This document shows positions 1 through 5,445 of a DNA stretch of 5,642 nucleotides, piece after piece. Each line of letters starts with the position of its first letter. Position 1 is the first letter of the stretch. The DNA is from Kingella oralis (GTDB taxonomy: Bacteria > Pseudomonadota > Gammaproteobacteria > Burkholderiales > Neisseriaceae). The position numbers were made by a program, and so were the translations under genes. The DNA is taken from assembly GCA_905373195.1 (NCBI GenBank), contig CAJPSG010000085.1, positions 1 to 5,642 on the forward strand, written 5' to 3'. Below the pieces are notes generated by a model. The model made no database searches. It had not been told where the DNA came from and saw nothing but the letters and a program-made list of their open reading frames with translations.

Positions 1-8
1 GGGGATGC

Positions 9-54
9 TTTTCAGGCTGCCTTATATTGCACCCGCGTTAAGGCAGCCTGAAAA
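9..54. repeat. Inverted DUS pair with conserved spacer, copy 1
   Basis: A perfect 16-bp inverted repeat (9-24 and 39-54) contains TTCAGGCTGCCT at 11-22 and AGGCAGCCTGAA at 41-52. The 18 nt between the two 12-mers, TATATTGCACCCGCGTTA (23-40), recur almost unchanged in two other copies at 3568-3612 and 3679-3722. The arms read TTTTCAGG and CCTGAAAA on both strands, so a folded transcript would be followed by A rather than U; this is a poor intrinsic terminator in either direction. The 12-mer is the Kingella-type DNA uptake sequence as recalled from published dialects. Confidence 0.85.
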
Positions 55-182
55 CGCCTAGCCCGCCCGAAACCCCAATCCCACCATATAACCCAATCGC
101 ATTTAGCATAACGCCAAAAGGTTTAAACCGCCCAACCAAACTTCGCTAAACTTAACAAATTCCCTACAAACCACAACAACCA
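55..182 (+). other. Leader region of the ABC transporter operon
   Basis: This is non-coding sequence between the DUS element and the first permease gene. I see no convincing sigma-70 promoter. The best pair is TTCGCT (142-147) and TACAAA (165-170) with a 17-nt spacer, which is weak and would start transcription almost at the gene. The last 20 nt are rich in A and C and contain no Shine-Dalgarno-like purine run. Confidence 0.4.
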
Positions 183-842
183 ATGAACTGGCAATACACC
201 CTTCACGCCGTGCCCAAATTTTTGGACGCGGCAATCATTACACTAGAACTCTCCGTCTATGCCGTGATTTTATCGCTGCTGGTGGCGTTGCCGATTGCTG
301 TGGTTACCGCTTATCGCGTTGCCCCGTTTCATCGCATCGCCCGCGCGTATATTGAGTTATCACGCAACACGCCGCTGTTGATTCAGCTGTTTTTTTTGTA
401 TTACGGCTTGCCCAAAATTGGCGTGAAGCTAGACGGTTTCACTTGCGCGATAATTGCGCTGGTGTTTCTCGGCGCAAGCTATATGGCAGAAGCCCTGCGC
501 GGCGGGTTGCGTGCCGTGCCCAAAGGGCAAATTGAAGCCGCCCAAGCCATTGGTTTAACCCGCGTGCAAATTTTTCGCTATGTTGTTTTGCCGCAAGCAT
601 GGGCGGTTGCGCTGCCCGCTGTTGCCGCCAATGTGCTGTTTTTAATCAAAGAAACATCGGTGGTGAGCGCGGTGGCGGTAGCAGAATTGATGTTTGTTAC
701 CAAAGACATCATCGGCATGGATTACAAAACCAATGAAGCCCTGTTTTTGCTGTTTGTCAGCTATCTCATTATTTTGCTGCCCTTATCGCTGGCGGCACGC
801 TGGGCAGAAAATCGCGCAAGGAGAGCAAAATATGGGGCTTGA
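183..842 (+). CDS. Polar amino-acid ABC transporter permease (first of two)
   Basis: This is an inner-membrane subunit of an amino-acid importer of the His/Glu/Gln/Arg permease family, 219 aa, which is normal length. About five hydrophobic segments are visible, beginning around residues 18-43. The segment with RNTPLLIQLFFLYYGLP (61-77) is typical of this family. The EAA loop that contacts the ATPase starts at residue 118 (EAAQAIGLTRVQIFRYVVLP). The start fits because the protein opens directly into the family-typical N-terminus and an in-frame stop lies at 153-155. No Shine-Dalgarno is seen before this ATG, which is odd for the head gene of an operon. Its end overlaps the next permease gene by 11 bp, implying translational coupling and a permease heterodimer. 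The substrate cannot be told from this subunit. Confidence 0.93.
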   Translation: MNWQYTLHAVPKFLDAAIITLELSVYAVILSLLVALPIAVVTAYRVAPFHRIARAYIELSRNTPLLIQLFFLYYGLPKIGVKLDGFTCAIIALVFLGASYMAEALRGGLRAVPKGQIEAAQAIGLTRVQIFRYVVLPQAWAVALPAVAANVLFLIKETSVVSAVAVAELMFVTKDIIGMDYKTNEALFLLFVSYLIILLPLSLAARWAENRARRAKYGA

Positions 843-1500
843 TTGGCTAACCGAAGGGCAAAACATCGCCCGTTTGGGTGCGGGGCTGTGGCTCACGGCA
901 AAAATTTCGTTTATTTCCGTGGGCGTGTCGTGCATCACGGGGACGCTGTTTGGCTTGCTGATGCGATCCTGCACGCGGGCGGTGCGCGTGGCGTGTCAAA
1001 TTTATTTGGAGAGCATTCGCATTGTGCCGATTTTGGTGTGGCTATTTGTGCTGTATTTCGGCTTGCCCACTTGGACAAATTGGCACATCAGCGGGCAATG
1101 GGTGTGCATCAGCGTGTTTTCACTGTGGGGAACGGCGGAAATGGGCGATTTGGTGCGCGGCGCGCTCGGCTCTATTGAGCGGCATCAAATTGAATCGGCA
1201 AAAGCATTGGGGCTGAAACGGCATCAAATTTTTCGCTATATCGAATTGCCGCAAGGCTTGCGCCGCGTGTTACCAGGGGCGATTAATTTGTTTACCCGCA
1301 TGGTGAAAACCAGCTCGCTGGCGGCATTAGTGGGCGTGGTGGAGATTATTAAAGTGGGGCAGCAGATTATTGAAAATTCGTTGCTTACTGTGCCCAATGC
1401 TTCGCTGTGGGTTTATGGTTTGATTTTTGTGTTGTATTTTTTGATTTGTTATCCGTTGTCGCTGGTGGCGGCGCGGTTGGAACGGAAATGGGAGTGCTAA
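832..1500 (+). CDS. Polar amino-acid ABC transporter permease (second of two)
   Basis: This is the partner permease, 222 aa, from the same family as the preceding gene. The frame stays open upstream to an ATG at 694, but I chose the ATG at 832. It has a strong AAGGAG (818-823) 8 nt before it and gives the normal family N-terminus, whereas the extra 46 residues would only be out-of-frame reading of the first permease. Features: a first membrane segment around residues 17-43, the SIRIVPILVWLFVLYFGLP segment (61-79), and the EAA loop at about 121-140 (ESAKALGLKRHQIFRYIELP). Hydrophobic segments near 192-212 close the protein. The 11-bp overlap with the upstream gene and 3-nt gap to the ATPase gene indicate one transcript and a stoichiometric complex. 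Confidence 0.93.
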   Translation: MGLDWLTEGQNIARLGAGLWLTAKISFISVGVSCITGTLFGLLMRSCTRAVRVACQIYLESIRIVPILVWLFVLYFGLPTWTNWHISGQWVCISVFSLWGTAEMGDLVRGALGSIERHQIESAKALGLKRHQIFRYIELPQGLRRVLPGAINLFTRMVKTSSLAALVGVVEIIKVGQQIIENSLLTVPNASLWVYGLIFVLYFLICYPLSLVAARLERKWEC

Positions 1501-1503
1501 GAC

Positions 1504-2235
1504 ATGGCTTTGTTGAGCGTGAAAAATTTGCATAAACAATATGGCGACGTGGTGGCACTCAAATCGTTTAATTTGGATTTGCACAAGGGCGAAGTAGTGG
1601 TGTTGCTCGGGCCTTCGGGCTGCGGAAAATCTACGTTTTTGCGCTGCATCAATGGTTTGGAAACGCATCAGGGCGGCGAAATTCGCATGGAAGGCGTGGG
1701 CGAATTTGGCAAAGATGTGGCTTGGGAAGTGGCACGGCAAAAAGTGGGCATGGTGTTTCAAAGCTATGAGCTGTTCGCGCACATGAGCGTGATAGACAAT
1801 ATTTTGCTTGGCCCCATGAAAGCGCAAAACCGCGCCCGCGCCGAAGTGGAAGCGCAAGCGGATAAATTGTTGCAGCGGGTAAACCTTGCCGACCGCAAAA
1901 ATGCGTTTCCGCGCGAATTATCGGGCGGGCAAAAGCAGCGCATTGCCATTGTGCGGGCGTTGTGCATGAACCCTGAGGCGATTTTGCTGGACGAAATCAC
2001 CGCCGCGCTTGACCCTGAAATGGTGCGCGAGGTGTTGGATGTGGTGCTGGAATTGGCAAAAGAGGGTATGAGTATGCTGATTGTTACGCATGAAATGGCG
2101 TTTGCGCGCAAGGTTGCCGACCGCATTGTGTTTATGGATAAGGGCGAAATGGTGGAAGAAGCCGACCCTGAAACGTTTTTCAGGCTGCCTAAAAGCGAGC
2201 GGGCGCGGCAGTTTTTGCAGGGAATGGATTATTGA
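1504..2235 (+). CDS. Amino-acid ABC transporter ATP-binding protein
   Basis: This cytoplasmic ATPase powers the two permeases; 243 aa, full length for the GlnQ/HisP-type family. Visible motifs: Walker A GPSGCGKST (36-44), Q-loop Q86, signature LSGGQKQR (139-146), Walker B with DEITAALD (163-170) and H-loop H196 in VTHEM. The residue after the catalytic Glu is Ile where Pro is usual (DEPTS/DEPTA), a conservative variation that should not abolish activity. The ATG has GGGAG (1490-1494) 9 nt upstream inside the end of the preceding gene. A DNA uptake sequence lies in frame at 2179-2190 and encodes Phe-Arg-Leu-Pro (226-229); a second, inverted one begins 2 nt after the stop. The closest specificity class is polar amino acids; the exact substrate is not visible here. 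Confidence 0.95.
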   Translation: MALLSVKNLHKQYGDVVALKSFNLDLHKGEVVVLLGPSGCGKSTFLRCINGLETHQGGEIRMEGVGEFGKDVAWEVARQKVGMVFQSYELFAHMSVIDNILLGPMKAQNRARAEVEAQADKLLQRVNLADRKNAFPRELSGGQKQRIAIVRALCMNPEAILLDEITAALDPEMVREVLDVVLELAKEGMSMLIVTHEMAFARKVADRIVFMDKGEMVEEADPETFFRLPKSERARQFLQGMDY

Positions 2236-2251
2236 TGAGGCAGCCTGAAAA
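2177..2251. repeat. Inverted DUS pair straddling the ATPase stop codon
   Basis: TTCAGGCTGCCT (2179-2190) lies inside the coding sequence and AGGCAGCCTGAA (2238-2249) lies just after the TGA at 2233-2235. With flanking bases the arms match perfectly over 14 bp (2177-2190 and 2238-2251), separated by 47 nt. The outer bases have the same TTTTCAGG / CCTGAAAA polarity as the three short DUS elements, but the conserved spacer is absent. No T-run follows, so terminator activity is doubtful. Confidence 0.8.
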
Positions 2252-2335
2252 TACAGCAGGCGGCGTTGAGCCCAACCATTTTTTATACGAACTTGCCCAG
2301 CGATATGGGGGCATATTCATGGCGAAGCATTGCAT

Positions 2336-2364
2336 TTGACAGTAGCCATATAAGAACCTGTATT
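2336..2364 (+). promoter_or_regulatory. Candidate promoter for the binding-protein gene
   Basis: A perfect -35 hexamer TTGACA (2336-2341) is followed after 17 nt by TGTATT (2359-2364), a 4/6 match to the -10 consensus. The -35 is in unique flank, while the -10 lies inside the terminal repeat of the palindromic element at 2354-2513. An alternative -10, TATAAG (2349-2354), matches 5/6 but lacks a good -35. Transcription from here would carry the whole palindrome in the 5' leader of the downstream gene. This is assigned by motif only. Confidence 0.35.
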
Positions 2365-2513
2365 CACTATTTACATAGGCATCTTTAATGCCCTAAAAAC
2401 GCGGCTACCGCGTTAAAAATGCTCGCAAGGTGTCCAACCTTGCTGCGCTTTTTGCCTTGTATCCGCGCTTTTATGTCATCAAATTTGCCTATACAAATAA
2501 TGAATACAAGTTC
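2354..2513 (+). mobile_element. 160-bp palindromic MITE-like element (E1)
   Basis: The ends GAACCTGTATTCA (2354-2366) and TGAATACAAGTTC (2501-2513) are inverted repeats with one mismatch. The arms continue pairing, at roughly three quarters identity with a single indel, to an apical 7-bp stem GCAAGGT/ACCTTGC (2425-2431 and 2437-2443) around a 5-nt loop. TAA sits directly outside both ends (2351-2353 and 2514-2516), consistent with a 3-bp target duplication of the TNA type known for some IS5-family groups. No transposase is encoded, so any movement would need enzyme from elsewhere. The core is related to the 5446-5606 element. It lies between the ATPase and binding-protein genes of one importer and ends 35 nt before the latter's start codon. 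Confidence 0.75.
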
Positions 2514-2548
2514 TAACTTTTTTCTCAACCCTGTTAGGAGTAAACAAA

Positions 2549-3463
2549 ATGTATTTCAACAAAACACTTTCTTTCTTTTCTGCCGCTGTGTTAAGCCTAG
2601 GCTTGGCAGCTTGCGGCGGTGGCAACAACAGCACCAGCAGCGGCGACAATAGCAACGTTGCGCCGCCTGTGGCAGCATCAGGCAGCAACGCATCGCAACA
2701 AGCCCCCGCCGCATCGGGCGAAGACAGCTTGGCACGCATCAAGGCGGCAGGCAAAATTCGCATCGGCGTGTTTGGCGACAAGCCTCCGTTTGGCTATGTG
2801 GATGCCAACGGGAAAAGCCAAGGCTTTGACGTGGAAATCGCCAAAGACATGGCGCAAGATTTGCTCGGCAGCCCTGATAAGGTGGAATTTGTGCTCACCG
2901 AAGCGGCGAACCGCGTGGAATATTTGAAATCGGGCAAGGTGGATTTGATTTTGGCGAATTTCACCAAAACGCCTGAACGCGCGGAAGTGGTGGATTACGC
3001 TGCGCCTTATATGAAAGTGGCGTTGGGCGTGGTGTCGCCCAAAAACGCGCCAATCACCGACATCGCGCAACTGAAAGACAAAACGCTGCTGGTGAACAAA
3101 GGCACAACCGCCGATGCGTTTTTCAGCAAAAATCATCCCGACATCAAAACGCTGAAATTTGACCAAAACACGGAAACCTTTGATGCGCTGAAAGACGGGC
3201 GCGGCGCGGCGTTGGCGCACGATAACGCGCTGCTGTGGGCGTGGGCAAAAGAAAATCCTGATTTTGAAGTGGGCATTGGTAACTTGGGCGAGCCTGAATT
3301 TATCGCGCCTGCGGTGCAAAAAGGCGATGCGGCGTTGCTCGCTTGGGTGAACGATGAAGTGGCGAAAATTAAGCAAGACGGTCGCTTGAAAGCGGCGTAT
3401 GAAAAAACGCTGTTGCCTGTGTATGGCGATAAAGTGCCTGCGAGCGCGTTGTTGGCAGAGTGA
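2549..3463 (+). CDS. Amino-acid-binding lipoprotein of ABC importer, CjaA-like (probable cysteine/cystine receptor)
   Basis: This is a periplasmic solute receptor of the family-3 type (SBP_bac_3), 304 aa. Residues 1-21 form a lipoprotein signal with lipobox LAAC and lipidated Cys22, followed by a low-complexity Gly/Asn/Ser/Ala/Pro linker (about 23-58). The mature domain starts with KIRIGVFGDKPPFGYVD (69-85). ANFTKTPERAEVVDY (136-150) carries the Arg (R144) that in this family binds the ligand carboxylate, and HDN (224-226) supplies an Asp (D225) for the amino group. The wording RIGVFGDKPPFGYVD, LVNKGTTADA and FDQNTETF closely recalls Campylobacter CjaA, a cysteine-binding lipoprotein, hence the substrate guess; other polar amino acids are possible. 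AGGAG (2536-2540) is 8 nt before the ATG. The gene follows its permease/ATPase genes but is separated by a palindromic element, so it may be transcribed separately. Confidence 0.93.
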   Translation: MYFNKTLSFFSAAVLSLGLAACGGGNNSTSSGDNSNVAPPVAASGSNASQQAPAASGEDSLARIKAAGKIRIGVFGDKPPFGYVDANGKSQGFDVEIAKDMAQDLLGSPDKVEFVLTEAANRVEYLKSGKVDLILANFTKTPERAEVVDYAAPYMKVALGVVSPKNAPITDIAQLKDKTLLVNKGTTADAFFSKNHPDIKTLKFDQNTETFDALKDGRGAALAHDNALLWAWAKENPDFEVGIGNLGEPEFIAPAVQKGDAALLAWVNDEVAKIKQDGRLKAAYEKTLLPVYGDKVPASALLAE

Positions 3464-3476
3464 TTTTTCAATAAAT

Positions 3477-3518
3477 AGGCAGCCTGAACATGATGTTTCA
3501 GGCTGCCTTGTTGTTTTC
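3477..3518 (+). terminator. DUS-built intrinsic terminator after the binding-protein gene
   Basis: AGGCAGCCTGAA (3477-3488) and TTCAGGCTGCCT (3497-3508) form a 12-bp stem with an 8-nt loop, followed by the T-rich stretch TTGTTGTTTTC. It begins 14 nt after the stop codon. Here the two uptake sequences face the opposite way from those in the short repeated elements, so a U-rich tail follows the hairpin. Paired uptake sequences acting as terminators are well known in Neisseriaceae. Confidence 0.85.
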
Positions 3519-3529
3519 TTTGCCAGCGC

Positions 3530-3549
3530 ACGGCTTGCCAGCAAGCCGT
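3530..3549. repeat. Short GC-rich palindrome
   Basis: ACGGCTTGC (3530-3538) and GCAAGCCGT (3541-3549) are a perfect 9-bp inverted repeat separated by 2 nt. No T-run follows on either strand, so it is not an obvious terminator. Function unknown. Confidence 0.55.
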
Positions 3550-3567
3550 AGGGGCGCGGGAATAGCG

Positions 3568-3612
3568 TTTCAGGCTACCTTATATTGCAGCCCGCGTTAA
3601 GGCAGCCTGAAA
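3568..3612. repeat. Inverted DUS pair with conserved spacer, copy 2
   Basis: The arms TTTCAGGCTACCTTA (3568-3582) and TAAGGCAGCCTGAAA (3598-3612) are inverted repeats with one mismatch. The left uptake sequence (3569-3580) is a one-base variant; the right one (3600-3611) is exact. The spacer between the 12-mers (3581-3599) matches copy 1 except for one inserted G. It lies in the convergent intergenic region. Confidence 0.85.
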
Positions 3613-3631
3613 AGCATAATTCACACCTTTG

Positions 3632-3643
3632 AGGCAGCCTGAA
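3632..3643 (+). repeat. Single DNA uptake sequence
   Basis: This is an exact AGGCAGCCTGAA with no inverted partner at hairpin distance of its own. It lies between copies 2 and 3 of the paired element. Confidence 0.85.
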
Positions 3644-3660
3644 AAATAAGAAATGCCGTC

Positions 3661-3680
3661 ATTCCCGCGTAGGCGGGATT
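3661..3680. repeat. dRS3-like repeat, 3' end altered
   Basis: ATTCCC, eight bases, then GGGATT matches the neisserial dRS3 pattern (ATTCCC-N8-GGGAAT) except near the 3' end, where the sequence runs directly into the arm of the DUS element beginning at 3679. The preceding CCGTC also fits the usual context of these repeats in Neisseria. dRS3 repeats are known as building blocks of intergenic mosaics and as integration targets of filamentous prophage. Confidence 0.5.
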
Positions 3681-3722
3681 TCAGGCTGCCTCATATTACA
3701 CCCGCGTTAAGGCAGCCTGAAA
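3679..3722. repeat. Inverted DUS pair with conserved spacer, copy 3
   Basis: TTTCAGGCTGCCT (3679-3691) and AGGCAGCCTGAAA (3710-3722) pair perfectly over 13 bp, and both uptake sequences are exact. The spacer CATATTACACCCGCGTTA (3692-3709) differs from copy 1 at two positions. It overlaps the altered end of the dRS3-like repeat by 2 bp and lies 4 bp from the terminator of the peptidase gene. Confidence 0.85.
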
Positions 3723-3726
3723 CCAC

Positions 3727-3755
3727 AAAAAAGCCCAACCATTCCAGTTGGGCTT
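3727..3755 (-). terminator. Intrinsic terminator of the C69 peptidase gene
   Basis: Read on the - strand, AAGCCCAAC (3755-3747), a 7-nt loop and GTTGGGCTT (3739-3731) form a perfect 9-bp stem that runs into six T (3732-3727). It begins 17 nt after the stop codon. The structure contains no uptake sequence, unlike the terminator of the convergent gene. Confidence 0.92.
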
Positions 3756-3772
3756 CGCGTCAAACATCACGC

Positions 3773-5416
3773 TTATTTCTTCTCATTGCTATCGGTCGCC
3801 ACCACGCCATTGGCCGCGCTTTCGGTTTTCGCCGTATCCGCTTTTTGGTTAGCAAAGCGTTGTTTCAACACCGCGATAGAATCGTCTTTGCCGCCTTTGG
3901 CTTTAATGGTTTGCTCCATTTGTTTTTCCAACGCTTTCATTTCGTTGAATAATTTTTCGGTGCGGGCAAACGCATCTTTGGTTACTTCATCGCTTAACTG
4001 AGCCGCTTGGGCATCGGTTTTGCCGCGATATTTGGCATCGCGTGCGCGTTGTTCCGCGTCTTCACGTTTTTCCAGCGCAATCCATTTTTTCTTAATGGAG
4101 TCGCCAAAAATATTCCAGTTTTGGGCAACCATTTGGTCAATGTGCCAAGACACCCAGTAGAACGAATTGGGGTTATACGTCTCGTCCATGGGTTTGAACA
4201 CGGGGTGGGTGTCGTTTACGTTGCCATAGAATGGAATGTAAGGCGTGTTGCGAGAAGGCGCGTTGCTCAACCACATAATAGAAGCCATGGAAGCGGGCAA
4301 GCCTTGTTTGATTTGGTAAATATGGGCATCTACCACGTTGTCGTTACCAGGGGCGTATTTGTATTTATCGCCGTCTTTATGCGCCACCACTTCGGGGCGA
4401 CCGTCTTCGCCGCGTTTGGGGTATAAGTCGTTGGGGATAAAGCCTTCTTTCAGCGTTTCAAAGCGGTTGCGTTGAATTTCAATTGCATCAGCTAATGAAT
4501 ATTTGCGTTTGGGGTCGGTGGGGCTTTGCAGGAAATCGTAGTATTGGTCAAAGTAGCCCACTTTGGATTGCGGATCCATCAGTTTCAAGCCTGCGTAGGC
4601 GCGGGAGCGGTTGCCTGCCAAGTAGTACTCGGTGTTGTAGGAATTAGCAACGTGGAATTTGCCGTTTACTTCGCGGTAGTGATTGGCTTTGCGGGCTACT
4701 TTTTCAATGTCTTTGGACACGATGTAATTGCCTTTGCCAAATTCGTATGGGTTGCCCAAGAAGAACATATTGGGGTAGATGGAGTATTTGTCGTCTGGGT
4801 ATTTAATCGCGGCGTATTGGTGTCCAGACAGGATTTCCATGTACCACAGCTCGTTTTGGTCGGCAATCACAATGATGTTGCCTTCGGCTGAACCTTTTTC
4901 GTCCAACACTTTGGCAACAAATTCAATGCCTTCGCGCGCGGTTTTCACGCGGGGCAATACCAAATCAATGAATACGGATTCGGCCACGCCGTCTTTTACT
5001 AATGGGTCTACTTCTAGGATTTTTTCGTTGGGATAGGCGGAAGTGGTAGCGGTCATGGTTACGCCGTATTCGTTTTGACCGTGTGCGCCGTATGCGCCGT
5101 CGCCTTTATCGCGGCTGGCATCGGGCACGGAAGTGTATTTGTATTCGTGCGCGGCGTGGGGGTAGGTGAAGCCTGTGGGCTCGTCTTTTAATACGCTACC
5201 TGCGGGATAGTCTTTGGCGGGGGTTACGATGTAGTTTTTGGTGTGTGCGCCCGGTTGGGGCAGGAAGGGATAGTCTTCGGTGCGCCCGTAGAGTACGGAG
5301 CCGTCGGTGGTTAATTTTTTGCCGATGATGAACGAAGAGCAGGCTTCGGCAACGGGCGCTACAAGCATCGACAAAATTACGGCAGACAGTACGGTTTTTT
5401 TGAATGCAAACTTCAT
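3773..5416 (-). CDS. Exported C69-family dipeptidase (PepD-like)
   Basis: This is a predicted cysteine peptidase of family C69, an N-terminal-nucleophile enzyme cleaving dipeptides, 547 aa. Residues 1-25 form a Sec signal peptide with an AEA|C cleavage site, so Cys26 would become the N-terminal nucleophile. CSSFIIGKKLTTDGSVLYGR (26-45) followed by TED matches the start of mature C69 enzymes. HGQNEYGVTMTATTS (112-126) and the region around 363-400 (HIYQIKQGLPASMASIMW, then TPYIPFY) also fit the family. Past about residue 440 there is a charged, Ala/Lys/Glu-rich, probably helical or coiled-coil tail that makes it longer than lactobacillar PepD enzymes. The likely location is the periplasm. AAGGAG (- strand, 5430-5425) lies 8 nt before the ATG. 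The gene is convergent with the importer genes and has its own terminator; any functional link to them is unproven. Confidence 0.92.
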   Translation of the reverse strand: MKFAFKKTVLSAVILSMLVAPVAEACSSFIIGKKLTTDGSVLYGRTEDYPFLPQPGAHTKNYIVTPAKDYPAGSVLKDEPTGFTYPHAAHEYKYTSVPDASRDKGDGAYGAHGQNEYGVTMTATTSAYPNEKILEVDPLVKDGVAESVFIDLVLPRVKTAREGIEFVAKVLDEKGSAEGNIIVIADQNELWYMEILSGHQYAAIKYPDDKYSIYPNMFFLGNPYEFGKGNYIVSKDIEKVARKANHYREVNGKFHVANSYNTEYYLAGNRSRAYAGLKLMDPQSKVGYFDQYYDFLQSPTDPKRKYSLADAIEIQRNRFETLKEGFIPNDLYPKRGEDGRPEVVAHKDGDKYKYAPGNDNVVDAHIYQIKQGLPASMASIMWLSNAPSRNTPYIPFYGNVNDTHPVFKPMDETYNPNSFYWVSWHIDQMVAQNWNIFGDSIKKKWIALEKREDAEQRARDAKYRGKTDAQAAQLSDEVTKDAFARTEKLFNEMKALEKQMEQTIKAKGGKDDSIAVLKQRFANQKADTAKTESAANGVVATDSNEKK

Positions 5417-5445
5417 AATTTAATCTCCTTGCGAGAATTTACATT

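Noticed and set aside
694..831. 46-residue N-terminal extension of the second permease
   Set aside because: It only re-reads the first permease out of frame; the ATG at 832 has a strong ribosome-binding site and gives the normal family length.
1327..1857. Open frame on the - strand across the permease/ATPase junction
   Set aside because: It is antisense to two well-supported genes and shows no recognisable motif.
2354..2513. Correia-type repeat
   Set aside because: The termini do not match the Correia terminal repeat (TATAGTGGATTAA type) as I know it.
2419..2652. Open frame on the + strand running from E1 into the binding-protein gene
   Set aside because: It begins inside the palindrome, overlaps the real gene in another frame, and its product resembles no protein family.
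2678..3544. Long open frame on the - strand opposite the binding-protein gene
   Set aside because: It is a shadow of the codon bias on the other strand; the product is rich in Arg, His and Phe without domain features, while the + strand gene is a clear family member.
3569..3580. Eikenella-type uptake sequence suggested by AGGCTACCT
   Set aside because: The Eikenella form needs CTGAA after it, and here TTAT follows. Read on the other strand it is the local dialect with one base changed.
3652..3665. Meningococcal-type uptake sequence starting ATGCCGTC
   Set aside because: Only the first eight bases match; CTGAA-like completion is absent, and the context is that of the dRS3-like repeat.
3477..3722. 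CRISPR array
   Set aside because: The repeated units are inverted uptake sequences with irregular spacing and a conserved, not unique, spacer.
5392..5416. Lipoprotein signal at the start of the C69 peptidase
   Set aside because: The residues before Cys26 (Val-Ala-Glu-Ala) break the lipobox, and the Cys fits the catalytic nucleophile of family C69.
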